This document shows, piece by piece, positions 14,509 through 22,105 of a DNA stretch of 23,315 nucleotides. This stretch comes from a virus, in IMG/VR virus record IMGVR_UViG_3300009086_000937, positions 1-23,315 of that record; one strand, 5' to 3'. The number at the start of each line of letters is the position of its first letter. Position 1 is the stretch's first letter. The translations under genes and the position numbers were made by a program. Under the pieces are notes generated by a model that was not told where the DNA came from, made no database searches, and saw only the letters and a program-made list of their open reading frames with translations.

Positions 14509-15440
14509 AGATTATGATCACCGGTATCGCCGGTTTCATTGGTATGCATACTGCACTTAGGTTAAATGAATTGGGTCATGAGGTATTCGGTTTCGACAAC
14601 CTCAACAATTACTACGAACCTCTTCTGAAGAAAGAACGTGTGGCATGTCTACGGGAAGCTGGTGTTGGATTCCGAGTTGGAGATCTTCGTGATAAACTAG
14701 ACTTGACCGATTATGTCAGTAATACCAAACCTGACATGGTAATACACCTTGCCGCGATGGCAGGTGTACGTTACTCTATGAGTAATGCAGGTGAATATAT
14801 CGACACCAACTGTCACGGTACTCTCAATCTTATCAATGCCTGTGAAGCAAGTGACATACAGAACGTTATCTATGCGTCTACATCCTGTGTTATGCATGGC
14901 AATGAACTTCCTTGGGGAGAACCAGACCACCTGTATCCTCAGATCAACCCCTATGGTTATACCAAGGCAATCACTGAGTCGCAGTTCCACATCTCTAAGA
15001 TACCTAATGCAGTTGGTCTACGATTCTTCACAGTGTATGGCCCTTGGGGTCGACCTGATATGGCACTGTTTGATTTCACTAAGAACATACTTGCAGGTAA
15101 ACCGATTACTCTATTCAACAACGGTGATATGCAACGAGACTTTACATACGTTGATGATATCGTACAGGGTATAGAATGTGTAGTCGATAATATGACACCC
15201 CGTGATATGTACTCTATCGGTCGTGGTGAAGTAGTGGAGTTGCAACGATTTGTGGACGCAATCGAAGACTCTTTGGGTAAGAAGGCAATCATTGAGTATG
15301 GCCCTAAACACCCCGCAGATGCAAAGACGACTGCGTCAGATACAACCAAGTTACAGAGTATTGGGTATAAACCTAAGACCTCTATTGAAGAAGGAGTAAA
15401 TAACTTTGTCCAATGGTACCGGAGACATTACGGTGAGTAA
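14505..15440 (+). CDS. NAD-dependent UDP-sugar epimerase (UDP-glucuronate 4-epimerase-like)
   Basis: Extended short-chain dehydrogenase of 311 residues. The NAD-binding motif is TGIAGFIG (6-13), HLAAMAGVRYSM marks the cofactor loop, and the catalytic pair is Tyr150 and Lys154 (YGYTK) with the conserved Ser/Thr at 125-127 (ASTS). TVYGPWGRPDMALF is the signature loop of UDP-glucuronate 4-epimerases, and RDFTYVDDIVQGI that of the wider UDP-hexose epimerase family. The expected reaction inverts carbon 4 of a UDP-sugar, probably UDP-glucuronate to UDP-galacturonate. This supplies a donor for the glycosyltransferases around it. Overlaps are 4 bases upstream and 8 downstream. It is the best defined enzyme of the island. 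Confidence 0.93.
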   Translation: MKIMITGIAGFIGMHTALRLNELGHEVFGFDNLNNYYEPLLKKERVACLREAGVGFRVGDLRDKLDLTDYVSNTKPDMVIHLAAMAGVRYSMSNAGEYIDTNCHGTLNLINACEASDIQNVIYASTSCVMHGNELPWGEPDHLYPQINPYGYTKAITESQFHISKIPNAVGLRFFTVYGPWGRPDMALFDFTKNILAGKPITLFNNGDMQRDFTYVDDIVQGIECVVDNMTPRDMYSIGRGEVVELQRFVDAIEDSLGKKAIIEYGPKHPADAKTTASDTTKLQSIGYKPKTSIEEGVNNFVQWYRRHYGE

Positions 15441-16281
15441 AAATCTAATCTATCAATACTGGGACGGTGAAGTCCGACCATCTGCACAATATGGATCTGA
15501 TTGTATGAAAGCATATGCAGAGAAGATCGGTGCAGATTACATATTCGATCTCAACGCAAACTTTGGTAAGAAGTTTGGATTGGGTAGAGTGACACCATAC
15601 TATGGGTGTTTCAAACCAGTCTTTGACGATGCATTCCTTGAGTATGACAACGTCATGTTTGCGGACACGGATATCTTTCCTCTGGACAAGTGTGATGAAA
15701 ACATTTTCGATACGTTTACAGGTGAACTCGCAATGGCGACAGAACCTCTTCAGACTCAATATCGATTCGACCCTAAACTAAAGAAACAGTGCAACAAGGT
15801 TACGGAGTTGACATGGTCACGTCTGGTTACTGAAAAATATGGTTGTGAAATACCTCTAGATCCAGATGGTAGACCCAAGGTATATAACTCTGGTGTCGTG
15901 TTATACTCCAACGCAGGGTTGCGTAAGTGTCGTGAACAGTTTGAACCCTTCCTACCATACGTAGAGATGGTCGAGAGTGATCCTTCCTGTCGTGGTAAGG
16001 TGTATGGTACAGACCAAGGATACCTCCATGCAATGGCATGTTCTATGGACATTGACTTTGTAGAACTAGATAACGAATGGAATAGATACATCACGTGGTG
16101 TCCCTATGACAATAGTAATTCGTTTGTACGTACCGCAGTAGATCCACGTACAAAGGATACTAAGATGGTACACATACAGATGCGTGGTGCAGACAATCAG
16201 TCAAATGCATGGCATCACACGATTGCAAACAAACCCAAGTCTGATTGGCCTACAATGAATAATGGAACATCTATAGTATGA
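15433..16281 (+). CDS. GT-A glycosyltransferase 3
   Basis: A 282-residue GT-A glycosyltransferase. It begins at GTG 15433 (SKNLIYQYWDGEVRP), which has a GGAGA ribosome site seven bases before it; the longer frame from 15406 has none. The metal motif is DTD (78-80) in VMFADTDIF. VYNSGVVLYSNAGL holds the Asn-x-Gly donor loop and GTDQGYLHAM the conserved Asp-Gln, with MVHIQMRG near the end. The N-terminal region (KAYAEKIGADYIF) makes it a paralogue of the gene at 13825. It overlaps the epimerase by 8 bases and the sulfotransferase-like gene by 4. The donor sugar is unknown; the UDP-sugar from the epimerase is an obvious candidate. Confidence 0.8.
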   Translation: MSKNLIYQYWDGEVRPSAQYGSDCMKAYAEKIGADYIFDLNANFGKKFGLGRVTPYYGCFKPVFDDAFLEYDNVMFADTDIFPLDKCDENIFDTFTGELAMATEPLQTQYRFDPKLKKQCNKVTELTWSRLVTEKYGCEIPLDPDGRPKVYNSGVVLYSNAGLRKCREQFEPFLPYVEMVESDPSCRGKVYGTDQGYLHAMACSMDIDFVELDNEWNRYITWCPYDNSNSFVRTAVDPRTKDTKMVHIQMRGADNQSNAWHHTIANKPKSDWPTMNNGTSIV

Positions 16282-16790
16282 TATATTGCACTGGCATGTC
16301 CCGAACCGGTACTACTACATTCTCTGACTTTCTGAAACGTTATCAAAAGAATGTTATACACTACCCCACATTAGATCAATTGATGATGGGTGTTGGTGAC
16401 GGTGCGTCAGACATTCCGGTGATACCATACTACAAGGAGTTGCATAAGATGAGACCCGACTCTAAGTTTGTGCATCTGACTAGAGAGAACTGGGTTGACA
16501 GTGTAGAACCTTACTTCTTACGTAAGAAGGAAAGGACGTATGGAAGTTACACTATGAACTTACGTACAGATGTTTATGGTGCACCACAGTGGGATCGTAA
16601 GAAGTACCATGATGCTTACAAACGTCACAATGATGACGTGAGAGAGTACTTCAAAGACTCTAAGAACTTTCTAGAGATGAGTATCACTAGTGGAGACACG
16701 CCTGACATCTTGGTAGATTTCTTGGGACTACCTCAGAAAGGTTATCAATTCGGTAAGTCAAATGCGAGAGAAAACACATGGAAAAAGTAA
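16278..16790 (+). CDS. Sulfotransferase-like P-loop protein
   Basis: A 170-residue protein with the fold signature of PAPS-dependent sulfotransferases. MSRTGTTTF (7-15) is the 5'-phosphosulfate-binding loop, seen at the very N terminus after strand MIYCTG. FVHLTREN (64-71) with Ser75 a little later forms the 3'-phosphate-binding motif, where Arg69 and Ser75 are expected to bind PAPS. It is shorter than most sulfotransferases, but compact members of this size exist among proteins that sulfate sugars. In this island it would sulfate a glycan residue. A P-loop protein without transferase activity is the alternative. ATGA overlap with the preceding gene and a 13-base overlap with the next. Confidence 0.75.
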   Translation: MIYCTGMSRTGTTTFSDFLKRYQKNVIHYPTLDQLMMGVGDGASDIPVIPYYKELHKMRPDSKFVHLTRENWVDSVEPYFLRKKERTYGSYTMNLRTDVYGAPQWDRKKYHDAYKRHNDDVREYFKDSKNFLEMSITSGDTPDILVDFLGLPQKGYQFGKSNARENTWKK

Positions 16791-17482
16791 AAGCATTCGT
16801 CATCACTCTGACCGACAACAAAGAGTCAACAGACGCCGCCTCTGAACTTATACTGTCTAATGGTTTGGTGGGTAATGATTTCGTTGTGGAAACATTTGAT
16901 GCAATCACTCCGGAACGTGTCGACAATGAGATGATCCTAGAGGATATCACATGGAACTACCCGTGGGATAAAACACAACTTTGTCTAAAGAGTGGGTTAC
17001 GTAAACACCCGTACAAGACTGTGGACAGAAAGAAACGTATCGCATGTTTTCTGTCACACTACAAACTCTGGAAACGTTGTGCAGAAGTTAATCACCCCAT
17101 TATTATTCTGGAACATGATGCAATCTTCACCAGAAAGGTAGACTTGGTGTTGTTGAATGATGTCGGTTATCAAGGTATCTCTCTCAACGATCCACGGGGT
17201 GCAACACGTAGATCTGAAGCATACCATACCATTCTACAGACAGTTGAAGGTGTTCGTCCTGTACCAATAATTGATACAGATGACGTACCACAGGGACTGC
17301 CTGGCCATTCTGCGTACTACATCAAACCTGCCCTTGCACGTATGATGATCGAGTTGGTCAAAGAGTTTGGTGCATGGCCAAATGACGCATTGATGTGTCG
17401 ACAACTTCTACCGCGCCGTCTTGGGTGTGTTCATACTTACTGTACTCGGGTTCAAGGAACCGTTTCAACTACGACAACATGA
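16778..17482 (+). CDS. GT25-like glycosyltransferase 2
   Basis: A 234-residue member of the GT25 (LPS/LOS glycosyltransferase) family. It begins KAFVITLTDNKES, the N-terminal strand and loop of GT25, followed by VVETFDAITPE, ACFLSHYKLW (89-98) and IILEHDAIF (109-117). The acidic EHDA motif takes the place of DxD. LPGHSAYYIKPALARMM near residues 175-190 is the usual later block. GT25 enzymes transfer galactose or related sugars in LOS biosynthesis, but the substrate of this one is not known. The last residues (RVQGTVSTTTT) overlap the next start by 4 bases. Of the three GT25 genes in the island this one and 18225 are most alike (FLSHYxLW). Confidence 0.88.
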   Translation: MEKVKAFVITLTDNKESTDAASELILSNGLVGNDFVVETFDAITPERVDNEMILEDITWNYPWDKTQLCLKSGLRKHPYKTVDRKKRIACFLSHYKLWKRCAEVNHPIIILEHDAIFTRKVDLVLLNDVGYQGISLNDPRGATRRSEAYHTILQTVEGVRPVPIIDTDDVPQGLPGHSAYYIKPALARMMIELVKEFGAWPNDALMCRQLLPRRLGCVHTYCTRVQGTVSTTTT

Positions 17483-18228
17483 AGACCGCAATCATTGTCG
17501 GTGGACAACTACGGTTGGATGACGCCACTCTCACTCTCTCAATCGATTTACTCAAGGATGCGTTTCCTGACGCAGATCTTTTTCTTACCATATGGAAAGA
17601 TGACTGGAATACTAGACGTGAATTAATAGAGAGTTGGGGTGGTACGGTAGAGGTGATCGATGAGTACGAGATCAACTACCACCCCTATGATGATAACCCC
17701 GCAATGCGTAACACATGGAACTGGCAGAAGAAACTAAAGTTCGATAACACCGAACGTCACATTCACCAGACCAAACAGATCCTCAATCATAATCGTATGA
17801 TGAAGAAGTACGGGGACGGGTACGATGTGATAGTACGGGCACGATACGACTCCATTATTTCTCCTACAGAATCATTTGAATATTACGCAAAGTTGTGTTA
17901 TAATAAACGTAGTGTTATTTCATTCATGAACTTCGGTACAACTGAAGGTAAACGAAAGATGTTTAATAACTACAGAGACCATGATAATAGTGGTCATACC
18001 TATATGGTCTATGATGGCGGTATCATTATACACCATGCAGATGTATGGGATGCGGATTTAGTGGATTCACTACATAATAAGAAAGAGTTACTTGCAGCAG
18101 AGTTTGGATGGTATCAAGTTCTGTTAGAGAACAAGAAGGTCAAGTACCGATGTTATGATGGATCTTCTACCATTACACGATGTGTGAAGAAAGGTGATAT
18201 GCGTATTATTAAAGAGATGATGTCATGA
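17479..18228 (+). CDS. Putative glycosyltransferase-like protein, family uncertain
   Basis: A 249-residue protein starting at ATG 17479 (MKTAIIVGGQLRLDD), which overlaps the GT25 stop by 4 bases; the frame open from 17395 is inside that gene and is rejected. IIVGGQLR at the N terminus, ADLFLTIWKDDW after it, and YDVIVRARYDS in the middle form a pattern I have seen in uncharacterised proteins of glycan clusters, where the Arg-x-Arg-x-Asp lies near a putative donor site. A late TYMVYDGGIIIHHADVW adds an Asp-Gly-Gly turn. The pattern hints at a glycosyltransferase, but I cannot name a family or reaction. No membrane segment is present. Confidence 0.6.
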   Translation: MKTAIIVGGQLRLDDATLTLSIDLLKDAFPDADLFLTIWKDDWNTRRELIESWGGTVEVIDEYEINYHPYDDNPAMRNTWNWQKKLKFDNTERHIHQTKQILNHNRMMKKYGDGYDVIVRARYDSIISPTESFEYYAKLCYNKRSVISFMNFGTTEGKRKMFNNYRDHDNSGHTYMVYDGGIIIHHADVWDADLVDSLHNKKELLAAEFGWYQVLLENKKVKYRCYDGSSTITRCVKKGDMRIIKEMMS

Positions 18229-18878
18229 AGTCATATGTGATTACAGTCATGAATATACCGGAGTCAGTGAAGGCTGCGGAACGGTGTATTGAATCGATGC
18301 CAGAATACAATGTTGAAATGTACGCAGGTGTTACTCCTGAAGATGACCCTATGCAGATCGCAAAGAAAGAAAATATGTCTCTGGGATGGTTCTCACACAT
18401 GGACAAGGAAGAGTTTATCTCTAGACGTGACCGATGTGTCTCTGCGTTTCTGTCTCACTACTCTCTCTGGAAACACTGTATTGCCAAAAACGAAGAGATT
18501 CAGGTATTCGAACATGACGCAGTTCGTGTCGGTAACCTACCTGAGTTCATCAATTATCAAGGTTGTATCTCTTTGGGTCAACCTAGTTATGGGAAGTACA
18601 ATACTCCTACGACACTAGGTACAAACCCGTTGACAAGTAAGAAGTACTTTCCCGGCGCCCATGCATACCGTATCAACCCCAAGGGTGCAAAGGCACTCGT
18701 TGAACACGCAAAGACTCACGCATCACCTACTGACGTGTTCTTAACTACTGCATGGTTCCCGTGGTTGGAAGAATACTATCCGTGGCCTGTCGCTGCCGTT
18801 GATAGTTTCAGTACCATCCAAAATGAGGGTGGATGTTCTGCAAAACATGGTTACAACAAGGACTATAAATTATTATGA
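18225..18878 (+). CDS. GT25-like glycosyltransferase 3
   Basis: A 217-residue GT25 enzyme. The start SYVITVMNIPES is followed by the AGVTPEDD segment, SAFLSHYSLW (73-82), VFEHDAVRV (94-102) and FPGAHAYRINPKGAKAL, the same block order as the GT25 gene at 16778. EHDA again replaces a DxD motif. Having two GT25 enzymes so close, separated by one gene, suggests addition of two different residues to the same chain or two recent copies with different acceptors. Overlaps are 4 bases on both sides. Confidence 0.85.
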   Translation: MKSYVITVMNIPESVKAAERCIESMPEYNVEMYAGVTPEDDPMQIAKKENMSLGWFSHMDKEEFISRRDRCVSAFLSHYSLWKHCIAKNEEIQVFEHDAVRVGNLPEFINYQGCISLGQPSYGKYNTPTTLGTNPLTSKKYFPGAHAYRINPKGAKALVEHAKTHASPTDVFLTTAWFPWLEEYYPWPVAAVDSFSTIQNEGGCSAKHGYNKDYKLL

Positions 18879-19546
18879 TTACAGTATGTTGTGTGTTGTG
18901 GGGAGACAAGTTCTCCGAAGAGTATGTACATAAACTTAAACGTGCAGTAGAAAGAAACACTACTCGACCACATAAGTTTGTGTGTCTGTCTGATCGTAAA
19001 ATTGATGGAGTTGATACTAAGATCCTAGAACCCGGCATGACAGGTTGGTGGAACAAGATTCAATTGTTTGATGGTAAGATTAGTGGTCGTATTGTTTACC
19101 TAGATCTTGACACGATTATCACATCATCGATAGACTGGTTGATGGACTACAACGGTACCTTTATGGGTATTGAAGATCTTGGTGTGGCAAACTCACATCA
19201 ACAACACCTCAAGGGTGTTATGCAGTCGGGTGTGATGGCATGGAGATCTGCTGCGATGGATTGGTTACGTGCAGAGTTCTTCTTTACAGGTGATGATGTT
19301 CTCAAAAGATTTCGAGGAGATGGGGAGTGGTTAAACTCTGTCATAAAGAAACGTGACCTACTACAACACCTGTATCCTAACAAAGTAAAGTCGTATAAGT
19401 ATGAAGTATATCCCGACAGATTAGAAGACACATCGATAATCTGTTTCCACGGGAGACCTAGTGTGATACAAGCACAGAACGAATCGGTTACTACTCCGAT
19501 GAAAACGTATGAACCACAAAGTTGGATTGAGGAATACTGGAAATGA
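18875..19546 (+). CDS. GT-A glycosyltransferase 4
   Basis: A 223-residue GT-A-type glycosyltransferase. It starts MITVCCVLWGDKFS, a strand followed by an aromatic turn, then RPHKFVCLSD. The metal motif is DLD (77-79) in IVYLDLDTII. MQSGVMAWRS contains the Ser-Gly step of the donor loop, GDGEWLNSVI a later Asp/Glu pair, and ICFHGRPSV a C-terminal His consistent with metal or phosphate binding in the family. This arrangement matches a common group of cluster glycosyltransferases and differs from the three GT-A genes with an aromatic-Trp start. It overlaps its neighbours by 4 bases on both sides. Confidence 0.8.
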   Translation: MITVCCVLWGDKFSEEYVHKLKRAVERNTTRPHKFVCLSDRKIDGVDTKILEPGMTGWWNKIQLFDGKISGRIVYLDLDTIITSSIDWLMDYNGTFMGIEDLGVANSHQQHLKGVMQSGVMAWRSAAMDWLRAEFFFTGDDVLKRFRGDGEWLNSVIKKRDLLQHLYPNKVKSYKYEVYPDRLEDTSIICFHGRPSVIQAQNESVTTPMKTYEPQSWIEEYWK

Positions 19547-20202
19547 AAGTTTGTCATGTAATCGGTAATGGTGATAAAGCACAATACTTCAAAGAGAAAC
19601 CCCGTCATGGGATAAAGATTCTTTGTAATATGCCTCCGTTTGAAATGGATCCTAGTGAAGTCTACGCAACATGTATGGTCGACTTTAAGATGATGCAGGC
19701 ACTCACCAAGGGTGAACTTGCACTGGATCAGTATGAGTGGGTATTGGGTACTAGACCTAGGATCTGGATGTACGAGAGGAGTACGTTCTACCTCAAATAT
19801 GCACATCGTGTAAAAGAGTTCTACACTGACGTACCTAAGTATGCAGGTAACGCAACCAATTTCAACTGTGGTCACATGGCAGTCCACTACGCAGCGAAGA
19901 AACATAAAGCAGATGTTATTCACATGTACGGATTCGATACTATCTTCGACTTCAACATGCGTAGTTACACTGATCTAATGTTGATGAGTGATCGTAGTGA
20001 TAACAATAACTACCGTTTGTTAGGTAACTGGAGACCCGTCTGGATGCATCTATTTAACGAGTTCCCTAATACTGAGTTTGTTCTTCATCACAACCACGAT
20101 CACCTGAAGATACCTAAACCTGACAATGTCCGTGTAGAGGTGTACAAGGGTAAGATGAGTAAACTACAGGAACGTGAAGATCCTTCGGATATGTCAAAGT
20201 GA
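19543..20202 (+). CDS. Putative sialyltransferase-like (DUF115/GT42-like) protein
   Basis: A 219-residue protein. It opens VCHVIGNGDKAQYF, a Gly-Asn-Gly loop after a hydrophobic strand, and later carries FNCGHMAVHYAAKKHKADVI and HMYGFD, in which a helix after a Cys-Gly pair is followed by a strand ending in Gly-Phe-Asp. The same layout (Gly-Asn-Gly loop, later Ser/Cys-Gly helix and a Gly-x-Asp strand) is found in GT42 sialyltransferases and DUF115 flagellin-glycosylation proteins. My assignment rests on that layout only. EFVLHHNHDHLK has clustered His residues near the end, which could be catalytic. If correct, a nonulosonate may be part of the glycan, but no nonulosonate synthesis genes are visible here. 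Confidence 0.5.
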   Translation: MKVCHVIGNGDKAQYFKEKPRHGIKILCNMPPFEMDPSEVYATCMVDFKMMQALTKGELALDQYEWVLGTRPRIWMYERSTFYLKYAHRVKEFYTDVPKYAGNATNFNCGHMAVHYAAKKHKADVIHMYGFDTIFDFNMRSYTDLMLMSDRSDNNNYRLLGNWRPVWMHLFNEFPNTEFVLHHNHDHLKIPKPDNVRVEVYKGKMSKLQEREDPSDMSK

Positions 20203-20882
20203 TTTTTAACAATGAAGGTTACGCTTATCCGGATTACCAAAAGACGGATGCGAGATTATGGAAAAATCTATATTTTCCCGGCCCAGCAGAACGTGACCAG
20301 TGGGAGACAGTACTGAAACTCACTCGTAAACGTGACTTCGCCATAGACTTTGGTGGTCATGTTGGTGGTTCTGCTCTCAAGTTTGCAAGTCAATTTAAGA
20401 AGGTTGTCTCGTTCGAACCAGTCCCCGCATTGTTTGAGTGTCTGGAAGAGAACACAAAGAACAACGATCAGATAGAGATCCACAATGTCGGTATCAGTGA
20501 CATCGAGGGTACTGCAACCATCTGGGTTAATAAACAGAATCCCGGCAGTAATGTGATCGAGAACCACCAGACCAAGACACTGATCGAATCTAGATGGAAG
20601 AATCCACGTAGAAAAGAACAGTTTGACGAGACTCAACAGATCATTATTAACACAAGAACTATTGATTCATATGAGTTTGAGGACGTTGACTTCATCAAGA
20701 TGGATACAGAAGGGTACATCATGCAACCCCTGTATGGTATGACTGAGACGTTAAAACGTTGTAAACCCCTACTACAGATCGAACGCAGTTGGGAAGGTGG
20801 GAAGAGTGAACAGTCAAACTATCTACAGAGTCTGGGGTATAGATACAACACTACCATAGATCAAGACGATTTCTTCATATAA
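20199..20882 (+). CDS. FkbM-family methyltransferase
   Basis: A full-length, 227-residue FkbM-type SAM-dependent O-methyltransferase. Motif I is AIDFGGHVGG (48-57), FEPVP (72-76) is the family's second motif, and VDFIKMDTEG (163-172) the signature that follows the SAM pocket. FkbM enzymes methylate hydroxyls on sugars or polyketides. It has the same core signature as the truncated gene at the left edge of the window (VDFIKIDVEG), with similar flanking residues (EFENVDF and EFEDVDF). GTG start with a 4-base overlap; it ends only four bases before the promoter at 20886, closing the glycan island. Confidence 0.9.
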   Translation: MIFNNEGYAYPDYQKTDARLWKNLYFPGPAERDQWETVLKLTRKRDFAIDFGGHVGGSALKFASQFKKVVSFEPVPALFECLEENTKNNDQIEIHNVGISDIEGTATIWVNKQNPGSNVIENHQTKTLIESRWKNPRRKEQFDETQQIIINTRTIDSYEFEDVDFIKMDTEGYIMQPLYGMTETLKRCKPLLQIERSWEGGKSEQSNYLQSLGYRYNTTIDQDDFFI

Positions 20883-20885
20883 TCC

Positions 20886-20914
20886 TTGCCAACATCTCCC
20901 TAACCCTGTATAAT
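20886..20914 (+). promoter_or_regulatory. Sigma70-type promoter
   Basis: TTGCCA (20886-20891), a 17-base spacer and a perfect TATAAT (20909-20914). It lies in the 43-base gap between the FkbM gene and the exonuclease and would drive the exonuclease, heme oxygenase and bilin reductase genes. Transcription should begin near 20921, only five bases before ATG 20926. Confidence 0.8.
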
Positions 20915-20925
20915 GTACACTTACT

Positions 20926-21660
20926 ATGAATAGAGAACCAAGAATGTTCGAACATGTTGATGTAGATCTGGGGTATAAAGACCTCGACACTACCCAGAGT
21001 GAGGATGGCAGACGTTATGTCCTTCCACAAGGCGGTAACTACCCATCCATTACTACAGTGTTGTCTATACTCTCTGAGAAGGGTATCGCAATGTGGCGCA
21101 AACGTGTGGGTGAAGAGGAAGCGAATAAGATCTCTTATCGTGCATCCCAACGTGGCACCGCAGTTCACGAATTGATCGAGAAGTATATCGACAATGACCC
21201 TAAGTATACCAAGGGTTATATGCCTAATATCCATGCAGACTTTCTCAAGGTTAAAGATATACTAGATACTCGTATTGGTAAAGTCTACCTGCAAGAAGCA
21301 CCCCTGTACTCTGATCACCTCAAAGTCGCTGGTCGTGTGGATTGTGTCGCAGAGTTCGATGGCAAACTATCCATCATTGACTTCAAGACTTCACGTAAGA
21401 CTAAACAGAAGGCACACATTAAACAGTACTTCCAACAAGAGACTGCATATGCAATCATGTGGGAAGAACGTACGGGTATGCCAATTACTCAGTTGGTTAC
21501 TATTATTGCAGTTGATGAGGGAGATCCACAAGTCTTCGTTGAACACCGTGATGATTGGTATCCTAAATTACAAGAGACCATAGATAGTTACTATGAACGA
21601 GAAGATAAAAGAAGTGCACGAAAAAGTCGAGAGGATGCCGTTCTCCCAATCTCTCTTTAA
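20926..21660 (+). CDS. PD-(D/E)XK exonuclease (Cas4/RecB-like)
   Basis: A 244-residue nuclease of the PD-(D/E)XK superfamily. RGTAVHELIE (76-85) holds the early conserved His81, QEAPLYS (123-129) an acidic residue, GRVDCV (136-141) Asp139, and IIDFKTS (150-156) the Asp152-x-Lys154 catalytic pair; QETAYAIMW matches the late Gln/Tyr motif. It should cut DNA ends, in recombination or host DNA breakdown. Similar genes are common in T4-like marine phages. The start is uncertain: ATG 20926 would leave a 5-base leader without a ribosome site, while ATG 20944 (MFEHVDV) gives a 23-base leader and reads like the normal N terminus. The last 23 residues are Arg/Lys-rich and share their DNA with the start of the heme oxygenase gene, a 68-base out-of-frame overlap. 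Confidence 0.88.
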   Translation: MNREPRMFEHVDVDLGYKDLDTTQSEDGRRYVLPQGGNYPSITTVLSILSEKGIAMWRKRVGEEEANKISYRASQRGTAVHELIEKYIDNDPKYTKGYMPNIHADFLKVKDILDTRIGKVYLQEAPLYSDHLKVAGRVDCVAEFDGKLSIIDFKTSRKTKQKAHIKQYFQQETAYAIMWEERTGMPITQLVTIIAVDEGDPQVFVEHRDDWYPKLQETIDSYYEREDKRSARKSREDAVLPISL

Positions 21661-22105
21661 GGGTGAACTGACCGACACGCAAAGTATTGCATACATGGTG
21701 AACCAATGGTTCATCTTCCAAGCAATGGAACACAACATCTTCCGACATCTACCACATTCGTCTCTACCACGGTGCGACAAGATCTCAGACTGTGTGCGGG
21801 AACTCGGTGGTAAGATCGATGGGGATCTTATGACCCAAGGAACCGCAAAGTATATCAACTACATTGTGGGTTGTGAAGACGATAAAGACAAGTGGAACTC
21901 TCACGTTTATTTGAACTACATGGCAATGTTGATGGGTGGTCAGATTATTTCCGAAAGTAACCCTGAGATGGAGTGGATGTGGCATTTCTCTGACCGTACA
22001 ACTGCGATCAAATCTATACGCAAACTCAAGGTTGATTGGGATCAAGTCTACCAAGGTTTTGTATATCATGGTGAAATGTTAAAGGAACTCGAAGATGTGG
22101 AATGA
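21593..22105 (+). CDS. Heme oxygenase
   Basis: A 170-residue heme oxygenase, which opens heme to biliverdin IX-alpha, CO and iron using three oxygen molecules and reduced ferredoxin. KEVHEKVERMPF places the proximal heme-ligand His at residue 9, and YMAMLMGGQIIS (109-120) is the distal helix with the Gly115-Gly116 kink that lies over heme. Between them, YMVNQWFIFQAMEHNIF matches the usual heme-pocket helix. It is shorter than cyanobacterial HO1. The start is fixed by the ligand: ATG 21593 is needed to include His9, while the next in-frame ATG (21635) would delete it. It begins within the exonuclease gene and overlaps the bilin reductase gene by 11 bases, so both enzymes of the pathway should be translated from one message. 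Confidence 0.92.
   Translation: MNEKIKEVHEKVERMPFSQSLFKGELTDTQSIAYMVNQWFIFQAMEHNIFRHLPHSSLPRCDKISDCVRELGGKIDGDLMTQGTAKYINYIVGCEDDKDKWNSHVYLNYMAMLMGGQIISESNPEMEWMWHFSDRTTAIKSIRKLKVDWDQVYQGFVYHGEMLKELEDVE

Noticed and set aside
17395-17478. N-terminal extension of the gene at 17479
   Set aside because: It lies within the GT25 coding region in another frame; ATG 17479 forms the ATGA overlap used throughout the island.
18864-18871. TATAAATT, close to a late promoter
   Set aside because: It differs from TATAAATA in the last base, is made of codons for Asp-Tyr-Lys-Leu in the GT25 gene, and is only 3 bases before the next ATG.
19198-19923. Long minus-strand reading frame (241 codons)
   Set aside because: It lies opposite two well-supported plus-strand genes, has no recognisable motif and no ribosome site, and every other gene in the window is on the plus strand.
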